From Mangrovicella endophytica (lineage in GTDB: Bacteria; Pseudomonadota; Alphaproteobacteria; Rhizobiales; Rhizobiaceae), in the NCBI RefSeq assembly GCF_002893625.1, contig NZ_PKMZ01000002.1, forward strand, positions 1 through 64,000: a stretch of 64,000 bases of DNA, in the 5' to 3' direction. Below, piece after piece: positions 54,158-64,000 of the stretch (within the stretch, counting starts at the first letter, position 1; each line of letters opens with the position of its first letter). The notes under the pieces were generated by a model. That model searched no databases and was not told the DNA's origin. It was given only the letters and a program-made list of their open reading frames with translations. Position numbers and translations under genes: made by a program.

Positions 54158-55078
54158 ATGGATACGCTGACACGCATGCGCGCCTTCATCGCGGTGGTCG
54201 AGAACGGAGGCTTCTCCTCCGCCGCCCGCAAGACCGGTCGCTCCAAGGCGCTCCTGTCGAAATATGTCCGCGAGCTGGAGGATGAACTCGGTGTTCTCCT
54301 GATCAACCGCACGACGCGACAGGTGGCGCTGACCGCCGCCGGCGAGGTCTATCTCGCCCGGGCGACCGCACTGATCTCAGAGCTTGAAACGCTGAACGAG
54401 GAGGTGAGGGGCGCCACCGGCGAAGCCAAGGGCAAGATCCGCGTCAGTGCGGCGCGCACCTTCGGCGACGCCGAGCTCGGCCTGTCGCTCATCGACTTCG
54501 CCAAGGCGCATCCGGAAATCTCGCTCGACATCCATCTCGACGACAACTTCGTCAACCTAGTCGACGAGGGCTTTGACGTGGCGATCCGGATGACTCGGCT
54601 CGCCGACTCCTCGATGATCGCGCGGCGGCTTGCCTCGCTCGACTTCGCCATCTGCGCCAGCCCGGAATTCCTGCAGCTGCACGGGCGACCGACTCATCCG
54701 AGCCAGGTGTCGCGCTACCCGGCGGTGATCGATTCCAACTCGCGGATGTTCTCCAACTGGACGTTCCGCGACCCGAAGACCAACGAGACGATCCCCGTGG
54801 CGGTCTCGGGTCAGTTCACCGCCAACAGCCCGGTGACGGTGCGCGCCGCCGCGATCGCCGGACTCGGGCTTGCGCTCAGCCCGACCTTCGTCATCCGCAA
54901 CGACCTCGCCGCCGGGCGGCTCGTCACCGTGCTCGACGAATATATGCCGAGCGAAGCCGGCATCTACGCCGTCTTCCCGCACCGCCGGCACCTGCCGGCC
55001 CGCGTGCGCGTCTTCGTCGACTACCTCGCCAACTGGTTCCGCAAGTGCGACGGCTCTCATAAGGATGTCGCGGCCTGA
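54158..55078 (+). CDS. LysR-family transcriptional regulator
   Basis: A 306-residue regulator. N-terminal helix-turn-helix MDTLTRMRAFIAVVENGGFSSAARKTGRSKALLSKYVRELEDELGVLLINRTTRQVALT (about residues 1-58) and a substrate-binding-like domain (GKIRVSAARTFG; FDVAIRMTRLADSSMIARRLASLDFAICASPEFL). The AARKTGRSKALLSKYV helix is intact. It is divergent from ornithine decarboxylase and upstream of the DUF1007/NicO pair; either could be its target. Confidence 0.93.
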   Translation: MDTLTRMRAFIAVVENGGFSSAARKTGRSKALLSKYVRELEDELGVLLINRTTRQVALTAAGEVYLARATALISELETLNEEVRGATGEAKGKIRVSAARTFGDAELGLSLIDFAKAHPEISLDIHLDDNFVNLVDEGFDVAIRMTRLADSSMIARRLASLDFAICASPEFLQLHGRPTHPSQVSRYPAVIDSNSRMFSNWTFRDPKTNETIPVAVSGQFTANSPVTVRAAAIAGLGLALSPTFVIRNDLAAGRLVTVLDEYMPSEAGIYAVFPHRRHLPARVRVFVDYLANWFRKCDGSHKDVAA

Positions 55079-55176
55079 CGCTATCGCTGCGACGTGCTTC
55101 CAACTTCGGCCATTCTCTCCTGATCTGGAGAGACTGCGACGGTGGGGCCGCCGTGACGCGGCAAGGGGAATTCGAC

Positions 55177-55842
55177 ATGAGCCTGATCAGGCGGCGCATG
55201 GCCGGCGGATTGGCGTTCGCCGCAATGCTCTGCGCGGCAGCACCGGCGCTGGCGCATCCGCACGTCTTTGCCGAATCACACATGGAGATCGTCGGATCGC
55301 CCGATGGCAAACTCCATTCGGTTCGCAATGTCTGGCGGATGGACGAGCTGTTCTCCTCGACCGTCCTCGTGGACTTCGACAAGAACAAGAACGGCTCGCT
55401 CGACGACGACGAGCTGACCGACGTCGGCAAGACCATCCGCGAGTCGATCGCCGAATGGTCCTTCTACACCTTCGTACGCAGCGGCGGCCGGACCTTGAAG
55501 ATGAAGGCGCCCGACGAGATCCGCACCCTCTATCGCGACGGCCAGCTTCTGATCTTTTTCGAGATGCTGGCCGACGAGCCGATCGACCTGAAGACGCCGC
55601 TGACCGTCTCCAACTTCGACGACACCTTCTATGTCGCCTTCGACTTCGCCGATGCCAACGCCTTCCAGCTCGTCGACATGCCGCAGGGCTGCTCCAAGCA
55701 GCTCGTCGTGCCCGACGAGGACGAAGCCGCGCAGGAGTGGGTGAACTCGATCGCGGGGCTGGGGCCGGACGAGAAGGTTCCCGACGACGGCGTCGACTAC
55801 TCGCAGATTCTGGCAACCCGCGCAGAGGTGAAATGCGGATGA
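55177..55842 (+). CDS. DUF1007 family exported protein
   Basis: A 221-residue periplasmic protein. Signal peptide MSLIRRRMAGGLAFAAMLCAAAPALA, then the conserved metal-suggestive start HPHVFAESHMEIV. It includes DFDKNKNGSLDDDEL, an EF-hand-like acidic loop (about residues 67-81), and LTVSNFDDTFYVAFDF. The family commonly accompanies NicO nickel/cobalt transporters, as here: its stop overlaps the transporter start. A periplasmic metal-handling role is inferred. ATG 55177 was chosen for the AAGGGGA site and signal peptide. Confidence 0.88.
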   Translation: MSLIRRRMAGGLAFAAMLCAAAPALAHPHVFAESHMEIVGSPDGKLHSVRNVWRMDELFSSTVLVDFDKNKNGSLDDDELTDVGKTIRESIAEWSFYTFVRSGGRTLKMKAPDEIRTLYRDGQLLIFFEMLADEPIDLKTPLTVSNFDDTFYVAFDFADANAFQLVDMPQGCSKQLVVPDEDEAAQEWVNSIAGLGPDEKVPDDGVDYSQILATRAEVKCG

Positions 55843-56918
55843 GGCGCCCAGAGCTTCTCATGGTCGGCGCCGTGGCCGCCGCGGTTATGGCCTTGCTCCT
55901 TGTCGATCCGGCAATGGCCAAGTCGTCCATCGGAATTGGCAGCGCCGAGGTGACGGCACAGCCGAGCGGGCCGCTGGCCGGCTTGTTCATCGAGATCGCC
56001 GTGTATCAGCGGCAGTTCTTCACCGCCCTTCGCCATGCGCTGGTCGGGCTGAAAAGCTCGCCGGCGGCGACGCCGCTCCTGGTCGGCCTTTCGTTCGCCT
56101 ATGGCATCTTCCACGCAGCAGGTCCCGGCCACGGCAAAGCTGTGATCTCGGCCTATATCCTCGCCAACGAAGTGCAGCTGCGGCGCGGCATTCTTCTTTC
56201 CTTCGTCTCGGCACTCCTCCAGGCCTTGACGGCCCTCATCGTCGTCGGCGCCGGATGGTTCGTGCTGCGCGGCACGACCGTCACCATGACGCAGGCGACC
56301 GATCTTTTGGAACTAGCCTCCTATGCGGCGATCGCGGCCTTCGGCGGCTGGCTGCTCGTGCGCAAGCTGGTGCGGCTGGTGCGTGCCATGCGCCCGGCCT
56401 ACGGGCTGCAGTTCGCCATGGCGGGCGAAGCCTCCGGCTATGGGACGAGCGGTGCCAGCTTCGGCGCGTCGGCGCCGCGTTCGACCATGCCGCGTGCGTC
56501 GGGGCCGCTCGCCGCCGATATCTGCACCGACGACGAAGCCGACTGCGACTGCGGGCGTGCCCATATGCCATCGCCGCAGGCCCTCGGCGGCCAGCGGCTG
56601 CGCTTCGGTCCGGCGGCATCCGCCGTCGTTGCGGTCGGGCTGCGGCCCTGTTCGGGCGCCATCGTGGTGCTGACCTTTGCGCTGGCGAACGGCCTCTATG
56701 CCGGCGGCATCCTGTCGGTTCTCGCCATGGCGATCGGCACGGCCGTCACCGTTTCCGCCATCGCCGCGGTCGCCGTCTTTGCCAAGGGCTGGGCTCTGCG
56801 GCTCGGGCAAAGGGGCTCGGGCGCGGCGATGCTCGGGACGATCCTCGAGATTGCCGGCGCCGCGCTGCTCCTCGTCATCGGCCTGCTGATGCTCGGGGCA
56901 GCACTGCAGCCGGTCTAG
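55833..56918 (+). CDS. NicO/RcnA-family nickel-cobalt transporter
   Basis: A 361-residue inner-membrane protein with a probable signal or first helix (LLMVGAVAAAVMALLLVDPAMA). Signature motifs of the NicO family are FAYGIFHAAGPGHGKAVISAYILAN (about residues 88-112) and VGLRPCSGAIVVLTFALANGL (about 268-288). The polar loop between holds an Asp/Cys cluster (DDEADCDCGRAH) that could bind metal. Uptake or efflux direction cannot be told. A second in-frame ATG at 55839 forms an ATGA overlap with the upstream stop and is an equally good start. Confidence 0.88.
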   Translation: MRMRRPELLMVGAVAAAVMALLLVDPAMAKSSIGIGSAEVTAQPSGPLAGLFIEIAVYQRQFFTALRHALVGLKSSPAATPLLVGLSFAYGIFHAAGPGHGKAVISAYILANEVQLRRGILLSFVSALLQALTALIVVGAGWFVLRGTTVTMTQATDLLELASYAAIAAFGGWLLVRKLVRLVRAMRPAYGLQFAMAGEASGYGTSGASFGASAPRSTMPRASGPLAADICTDDEADCDCGRAHMPSPQALGGQRLRFGPAASAVVAVGLRPCSGAIVVLTFALANGLYAGGILSVLAMAIGTAVTVSAIAAVAVFAKGWALRLGQRGSGAAMLGTILEIAGAALLLVIGLLMLGAALQPV

Positions 56919-57124
56919 ACGGCCGGCACCCCGGTCTCCGACCACTCCCACGGCCTCGATCGATCCAGGGGCAGACGGCGGTCCGGCCGTGTGATCCTCC
57001 CTGCCGTTCACCGACACGGGCGGAAACGCTTTACCGAGCCGCGGGGCCCGACTATCAAGGTCTTAGGGCCGTCCGGCGGCGTGGAGCCGGCGGTCATCTC
57101 CGGCGCCGCAGCTGCCGGCAATAA

Positions 57125-59542
<2,418 letters not shown>

Positions 59543-59577
59543 GCCCTTCTTCCCGTTCGGGAAGGTTCAATCCGACA

Positions 59578-59609
59578 GGGCTTCGGAGCACCGCTCCGGG
59601 GCCCTTTTT
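59578..59609 (+). terminator. Rho-independent terminator after the second TRAP binding protein
   Basis: A GC-rich stem (GGGCTTCGGAGC / GCTCCGGGGCCC with two G-T pairs) is followed by TTTTT, 36 bases past the stop. Confidence 0.85.
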
Positions 59610-59713
59610 GCTGTGCATCGAAGATCAGGCGCTCGTTAGCCGGCGCCGAAACCGGAGCGAAGCTTTCCTGTCGCAGGCAGAAGCGCTGCCGATGCTGGCC
59701 TGAGGCTCGGCCG

Positions 59714-59729
59714 TTAACCAGTCGTTAAC
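59714..59729 (+). promoter_or_regulatory. CtrA-binding box
   Basis: TTAACCAGTCGTTAAC is a full match to the alphaproteobacterial CtrA site TTAA-N7-TTAAC. It lies 185 bases upstream of the ParA-like gene start, suggesting cell-cycle control of that gene. Palindromic enough to act in either direction; the upstream gene ends before it. Confidence 0.7.
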
Positions 59730-59913
59730 CACGATTGCCGAAAAGTGAAAGCGTTGGACAAGAGAGCACGGGGAGGCTGCCGCGGCGTAAGCGGGCAGGT
59801 TCGCTCAAGGATCGCGCTTCAGTGTCCGGACACCGCATTCCACAACCGACTTCACCGGACCGGGCCGTCAGCCGGTCTCGACCCAGACCATGCGCGCACA
59901 GGGAAATGCATCA

Positions 59914-60618
59914 ATGACCTCCGTCCTCTCGATCGGCTCTCTCAAGACGTCCGGCACCACCACTCTCGCTCTGACCCTCGCCAGTGTCGCGGCGGCCGCC
60001 GACATCCCGGTGGTGCTCGTGGACGCGTCCCGCGACAAGGATCTGGTCTCCTGGCAGGGCAAGGCCTCGACGCCCCGCAGCCTCGTCGTCGAGGCCGCCG
60101 ATGACGAAGCCGGCCTGGAGCGCCTGGTGCGTGCCGCCCGTCGCCGTGGCGACCTCGCCATCATCGACGCCGGCGACGATGCCGCGACCATCCGCGCCGC
60201 CGCCCGCCTGTCCGACCGTTCGCTGATCCCGGTCCGCTTCTCGCCGCTCTCGGCCTATGCCGCGATCGCCACCGATCACCTTCTCACGGCCGATGCCGGC
60301 AAGGGCCGCCGCGGCCGCGACTGGTGCTTCGCCGCCAGCTCCGTCACCGCGATCCCGAGCCGCATCGCCCGCATGGTGGAGTCCTATATCGAGCAGAGCG
60401 AGACCAAGCGCCTGGAGATCGGTCTCGTGCTCCGTGCCGCCTATGAGGCGCCGTTCGTTCACGGCGGCACGATCTTCAGCCTGACCGACGAGGTCGCTCC
60501 GGGCCTCGACCGTGCCCGTGCCGAAGCGGCGACGCTCGCTTACGAAGTCGGCATTCTCGGCCGCATCGCCGCACCGGTTCCGTCCTACGACGTCGTCGAG
60601 GTCGCGCAGGCCGCCTGA
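59914..60618 (+). CDS. ParA-like protein with degenerate P-loop
   Basis: A 234-residue protein of the ParA/MinD-like group. It opens MTSVLSIGSLKTSGTTTLALTLASVAA: the usual K-G-G-x-x-K-[ST]-T motif is replaced by L-K-T-S-G-T-T-T, so the catalytic P-loop lysine just before the last Ser/Thr is missing. DIPVVLVDASRDKDLVSWQ resembles the A-prime region and GDLAIIDAGDDA Walker B. ATPase activity is therefore doubtful. The ATG at 59914 follows AGGGA. It lies behind a CtrA box and a strong terminator follows. Relatives of unknown function occur as orphan partition-like proteins. Confidence 0.75.
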   Translation: MTSVLSIGSLKTSGTTTLALTLASVAAAADIPVVLVDASRDKDLVSWQGKASTPRSLVVEAADDEAGLERLVRAARRRGDLAIIDAGDDAATIRAAARLSDRSLIPVRFSPLSAYAAIATDHLLTADAGKGRRGRDWCFAASSVTAIPSRIARMVESYIEQSETKRLEIGLVLRAAYEAPFVHGGTIFSLTDEVAPGLDRARAEAATLAYEVGILGRIAAPVPSYDVVEVAQAA

Positions 60619-60677
60619 TAGGCATAAGGTTCGGTCGAGGCGTTATCGCGTCGGCAGCGCGCATGCATTCTCTACGG

Positions 60678-60712
60678 AAAAGGCTCCGGACAGTGATGTC
60701 CGGAGCCTTTTG
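60678..60712. terminator. Bidirectional rho-independent terminator
   Basis: A perfect 11-bp stem GGCTCCGGACA / TGTCCGGAGCC with loop GTGA is preceded by AAAA and followed by TTTT. It ends both the plus-strand ParA-like gene and the minus-strand carbonic anhydrase gene (stop at 60772). Confidence 0.92.
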
Positions 60713-60771
60713 CATCTAACCTTCCTGCGGCCCGTGCAGCCGCTACAAGAGAGCTGAAAGACGGGTCGACC

Positions 60772-61443
60772 TCAGTCGCAGCGGATGGTCGGCAGGGCGC
60801 GCTGCGAGCCATCGCCCTTCACCGGCTGAAAGACGCCAGTCTCTGGATCGCGGACCAGAAGCTTGCCGGTGGCAACGCCGAAATAGGCGCCATGCAGCTG
60901 CAGCAAGCCGGCCTCGACCTTGTTGCGCACATAGGGGAAGGTCATCAGGTTGCGCAGGCTGAGCTCCACCGAGGCAAACTCCAGCCGGCGCAGATAGGCA
61001 TCCCCGTCGGCACCACGCGGCCCGAGCGTCTCGGCGGCCGGCGCGATCTGCGACATCCAGCGCCCGATGAAATCGCCCGACGACAGCGGCTCCTGCTCAT
61101 CGGCAAAGGCGCGGATGCCGCCGCAGTATTCGTGGCCGAGAACGACGATGTGCTTCACCTTCAGCGCCTGCACGCCGAACTCCACGGCGGCGCTGGTGCC
61201 GTGCTGCGAATCCCGGTTGGATTCGTAGGTCGGGACGAGATTGGCGACGTTGCGCACGACGAGAAGTTCGCCCGGCGCGGCGTCGAAGATCACCTCCGGC
61301 GACACGCGCGAGTCGACGCAGCCGAAGACCATGATCTCCGGCCGCTGGCCGGTTTCGGCCAGCGTCTCGTAGCGCGTCCGCTCATTGACGAAGCGGCCAC
61401 CGAGAAAGGCGCGGTAACCGTCGGTCAGTCGTCCAGGAAACAT
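60772..61443 (-). CDS. Beta-class carbonic anhydrase
   Basis: A 223-residue zinc enzyme interconverting CO2 and bicarbonate in the cytosol. Zinc ligands are visible in MVFGCVDSRVSPE (Cys and the Asp-Arg dyad, about residue 42) and VLGHEYCGGIRAF (His and Cys, about 103-106). ATG 61443 was preferred to one five codons upstream because AGGTG lies before it. Faces a terminator shared with the ParA-like gene. Confidence 0.95.
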   Translation of the reverse strand: MFPGRLTDGYRAFLGGRFVNERTRYETLAETGQRPEIMVFGCVDSRVSPEVIFDAAPGELLVVRNVANLVPTYESNRDSQHGTSAAVEFGVQALKVKHIVVLGHEYCGGIRAFADEQEPLSSGDFIGRWMSQIAPAAETLGPRGADGDAYLRRLEFASVELSLRNLMTFPYVRNKVEAGLLQLHGAYFGVATGKLLVRDPETGVFQPVKGDGSQRALPTIRCD

Positions 61444-61552
61444 CGGATCACCTTGCATGGAAACGGCGGGCGCATCGGATCGCGCCCCACCCGGGTGCGG
61501 CGGGCATCGCTCCTAACATAGGGCGCTCGGCCGTTGGAGGCGCGGCAACGGC

Positions 61553-63643
61553 TCAGGGTGTTTGCGGAGCCGGTGCGGCGGGTGCCGCCGGCGGAGCCGG
61601 CTGGCTTCCTGGCGCCGGTGCTGGAGCAGCCGGACCGCCGAGGCCCGGCGGCGGCTGGGTGAGGTCGATCGCACCGCCGGAGCCCGCAGGCTGCGGCGCC
61701 GCGGGTGCCGATGCAGCCGGAGCTGCAGGCGAGGCCGGCTGAGTATCGAATTGCAGCGGTGGCAGGCCGAGCGCTGGCGCGCCGGCACCGGATGGGGCTT
61801 CGCCCGAGGCCGGCCCGGCGGGCGCTGGGGCCGGCGGTGTGGCCGTTCCGCCATTGCCGAAGTCCAGCGGGGGCAGCCCAAGCTGCGGCTGCGCCGGTGC
61901 GGGCGCAGCTGGCGACGCGGCGCCCGGCGTGGTGCTGGTCCCGCCAGAGGGCAGCCCAAGCGGAGGCAGGCCGAAGGGATTGCTGCCAGCATCTCCACCA
62001 CCACCGAGCGGCGGCAGCGTCATGCCGCCCGGCGCCTGCGGCACGATGATCGTGTCCGTGGATACCGGCGGCGCTTCCGACTTGTAGCGCATCACCATGC
62101 CGGGGAAGAGGATCGTCAGCGCCACCATCAGGATCTGGATGCAGACGAAAGGAATGGCGCCGCGATAGATCTGCCCGGTGGTGACCCCATCCAGAGTGCG
62201 GCCGGTGACCTTGTCGAGGAACGGCATGCGCGGCGCCACCGAGCGCAGGTAGAACAGCGCGAAACCGAAGGGCGGATGCATGAAGCTGGTCTGCATGTTC
62301 ACACCGAGCAGGACGCCAAACCAGATGAGGTCAATCCCCTGCTTTTCAGCGATGGGGCCGAGCAGCGGCACGATGATGAAGGCGAGCTCGAAGAAGTCCA
62401 GGAAGAAGGCCAGGATGAAGACGAGGATGTTGACGACGATCAGGAAGCCGACCTCGCCGCCCGGCACGGAGGTCAGCAGCTCCTCGACCCAGATGTGACC
62501 GTTGACGCCATAGAAGGTCAGCGAGAAGACCCGGGCGCCGACGAGGATGAAGATCACGAAGGCCGACAGGGTCGTAGTCGACTCCATCGCCTGTACCAGC
62601 AGCTTCGTCGAGAAGCGGCGCTTGGCGAGGGCAAGCACCAGTGCGCCCACGGCGCCCATCGCGCCGCCCTCCGTCGGCGTCGCGACGCCGAGAAAGATCG
62701 TGCCGAGCACCAGGAAGATCAGCGCCAGCGGCGGGATCATCACGATGATCACCTGCTGGGCGAGGTAGGACAGGACGCTCAGCTTGAACGCCTTATTGGC
62801 GACGGCGACGAAGTAGACGAGCAGCGTGCCGACGACAGCGCCCCAGATCGCCGCGCCCTGCTCCACGTGAGGAGCGAGATATTCGGTCGCGCCGTAGCTG
62901 ACGAGAACGGCCCCTGCCAGCGCGACCGAGAGCGAGGTGACGCCGCGCCCGAGGGTGCGCGCCTCCGGCGGCAGCGCCGGCGCCGCCTTTGGATTGATCA
63001 TCGTGACGATGAAGATGTAGCCGACATAGAGGCCTGTCAGCACGAGGCCCGGGACCAGCGCGCCGGAATACATGTCGCCGACGGAGCGGCCGAGCTGGTC
63101 GGCCAGCACGATCAGCACCAGCGAGGGCGGGATGATCTGCGCCAGCGTGCCGGACGCGACGATGACGCCGCTCGCCAGCTTCCGGTCATAGCCGTAGCGC
63201 AGCATGATCGGCAGCGAGATCAGGCCCATGGCAATAACAGAGGCGGCTACCACGCCTGTGGTGGCCGCGAGCAGTGCGCCGACGAAGATCACGGCATAGG
63301 CGAGGCCGCCCCGCAGCGGGCCGAAGAGCTGGCCGATCGTGTCGAGCAGATCCTCCGCCATGCCGGAACGCTCGAGGATCAGTCCCATGAAGGTGAAGAA
63401 GGGGATGGCCAGCAGCGTGTCGTTCGACATGATGCCGCCGAAGAAGCGGTCAGGGAGCGCGCCCAGAAGCGGCCAGAAAAGGTTGATCTCGCCGGAGGAG
63501 ATCGGCGCCAGCTCGACGCCGATCACAAAGAACAGGAGGCCGTTGGCTGCAAGTGCAAAGGCGACGGGGTAGCCGAGCAGCAGGAACACCACCAGGCTGA
63601 TGAACATGATCGGCGCGAGATTGTGCGCGATGAACTCGATCAT
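61553..63643 (-). CDS. TRAP transporter large permease (DctM) with Pro-rich C-terminal tail
   Basis: A 696-residue inner-membrane protein, the driving subunit of a sodium- or proton-coupled TRAP importer. About 12-14 hydrophobic segments occupy residues 1-515, with DctM features such as IPFFTFMGLILERSGMAEDLL, GVVAASVIAMGLISLPIML and PPSLVLIVLADQLGRSVGDMY. From about residue 520 on runs a roughly 175-residue Pro/Ala/Gly tail with three LGLPPL-type repeats, absent from usual DctM. It overlaps the small permease gene by four bases (ATGA). Likely works with the TakP-like proteins encoded nearby. Confidence 0.93.
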   Translation of the reverse strand: MIEFIAHNLAPIMFISLVVFLLLGYPVAFALAANGLLFFVIGVELAPISSGEINLFWPLLGALPDRFFGGIMSNDTLLAIPFFTFMGLILERSGMAEDLLDTIGQLFGPLRGGLAYAVIFVGALLAATTGVVAASVIAMGLISLPIMLRYGYDRKLASGVIVASGTLAQIIPPSLVLIVLADQLGRSVGDMYSGALVPGLVLTGLYVGYIFIVTMINPKAAPALPPEARTLGRGVTSLSVALAGAVLVSYGATEYLAPHVEQGAAIWGAVVGTLLVYFVAVANKAFKLSVLSYLAQQVIIVMIPPLALIFLVLGTIFLGVATPTEGGAMGAVGALVLALAKRRFSTKLLVQAMESTTTLSAFVIFILVGARVFSLTFYGVNGHIWVEELLTSVPGGEVGFLIVVNILVFILAFFLDFFELAFIIVPLLGPIAEKQGIDLIWFGVLLGVNMQTSFMHPPFGFALFYLRSVAPRMPFLDKVTGRTLDGVTTGQIYRGAIPFVCIQILMVALTILFPGMVMRYKSEAPPVSTDTIIVPQAPGGMTLPPLGGGGDAGSNPFGLPPLGLPSGGTSTTPGAASPAAPAPAQPQLGLPPLDFGNGGTATPPAPAPAGPASGEAPSGAGAPALGLPPLQFDTQPASPAAPAASAPAAPQPAGSGGAIDLTQPPPGLGGPAAPAPAPGSQPAPPAAPAAPAPQTP

Positions 63644-64000
63644 CGGCCGATCTCCCCGCGCGATGCGCTCGCGTCGGCCGGCCCCGCCGGCGCGGTGGTC
63701 TCCATTTCCTCTGCCGTCGGGTGGCTTTGGTGCTGAGGCGTCGGATCGTCCATCCCGGCGAAGAGGACGCCGGCGCGCTTGATTAGCTCGGACAGGGCCT
63801 GCGCCAGCAGCAGCGCGAAGCCGGCCAGCAGCAGCGCCTTGGCCGGCCAGACGAGCAGGCCGCCGGCATTCGGCGAATGCTCGCCGCTGCGGTAGGACAG
63901 CGAGACATAGGGGATCAGCAGCCAGATCATCAGCAGCGTGAAGGGAATGAGCACGACGAGGTGGCCGATGAAGTCGATCCAGTCGCGTGTGCGCTTCGAC
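63640..64000 (-). CDS. TRAP transporter small permease (DctQ), partial
   Basis: Start lies beyond the window. The visible C-terminal 119 residues contain DWIDFIGHLVVLIPFTLLMIWLLIPYVSLSYRSGEHSPNAGGL, the conserved DctQ region, then a last helix (AKALLLAGFALLLAQALSELIKRAGVLF) and a polar tail. It forms the four-helix partner of the downstream DctM, with an ATGA overlap. Confidence 0.9.
   Translation of the reverse strand, partial: SKRTRDWIDFIGHLVVLIPFTLLMIWLLIPYVSLSYRSGEHSPNAGGLLVWPAKALLLAGFALLLAQALSELIKRAGVLFAGMDDPTPQHQSHPTAEEMETTAPAGPADASASRGEIGR

Larger units (their letters stand above)
59543..59913. other. Intergenic region with terminator and CtrA box
   Basis: About 370 bases holding the terminator above, the CtrA box and the presumed promoter of the ParA-like gene. 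No additional gene is supported. Confidence 0.6.

Overview
The window is GC-rich, densely coded DNA from an alphaproteobacterium, most likely of the order Hyphomicrobiales (Rhizobiales). Supporting signs are an initiator tRNA with a rhizobial-type anticodon stem, an Irr-type palindrome upstream of an exbB-exbD-tonB operon, a full CtrA box (TTAA-N7-TTAA), a choline-sulfatase next to a Ugp-type ABC transporter, a tandem glycine riboswitch before a DadA-like flavoenzyme, and a biosynthetic-type ornithine/lysine decarboxylase with a long leader. Genus cannot be decided from the sequence alone.

Layout. 0.2-4.5 kb: a long-chain acyl-CoA ligase, a DUF2585-type membrane protein, tRNA-fMet and a secreted esterase. 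4.8-23.3 kb: a compact run of at least ten minus-strand genes, nearly all overlapping or almost touching. It holds two very large beta-rich proteins with no recognised family (2366 and 1200 residues), three short proteins sharing an N-terminal L/I-F-N-A motif, further small beta-rich proteins, and three sugar-transfer genes, one of which fuses a Maf/DUF115-like domain, glycosyltransferase domains and a methyltransferase. This is the best candidate in the window for an undescribed system; I read it as a glycan-modified giant-protein system of unknown destination. 23.6-25.5 kb: a GntR/FCD regulator and a divergent aldose epimerase. 25.7-29.5 kb: exbB-exbD-tonB plus an orphan siderophore-type ABC ATPase, preceded by an Irr-like box.

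30.2-37.7 kb: choline-sulfatase, a complete Ugp-like ABC importer, then a glycine-riboswitch-controlled DadA-like oxidoreductase. Together these suggest import and breakdown of choline-type osmolytes ending in glycine. 37.8-43.4 kb: a peptidoglycan-binding/amidase-like protein, trehalose synthesis (otsB-otsA), KDPG aldolase, a lipoprotein esterase and an acetyltransferase. 43.5-49.8 kb: a small secreted protein resembling Inh/Omp19 inhibitors, a 2-hydroxyacid dehydrogenase with its LacI regulator, a MarR regulator divergent from a creatininase-family enzyme, and a His-rich CobW GTPase overlapping a WD40 protein.

49.9-53.6 kb: an inositol-monophosphatase-family enzyme, a PfkB kinase, a GNAT acetyltransferase and ornithine decarboxylase, all minus strand, with a 519-bp structured leader before the decarboxylase. 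54.2-56.9 kb: LysR regulator, DUF1007 protein and NicO-type nickel/cobalt transporter. 57.1-64 kb: two tandem TakP-like TRAP binding proteins, a ParA-like protein with a degenerate P-loop behind a CtrA box, a beta-carbonic anhydrase, and the TRAP large and small permeases on the opposite strand (the small one runs off the window). Coordinates and starts were read by eye; homology statements rest on motif recognition, not on searches.
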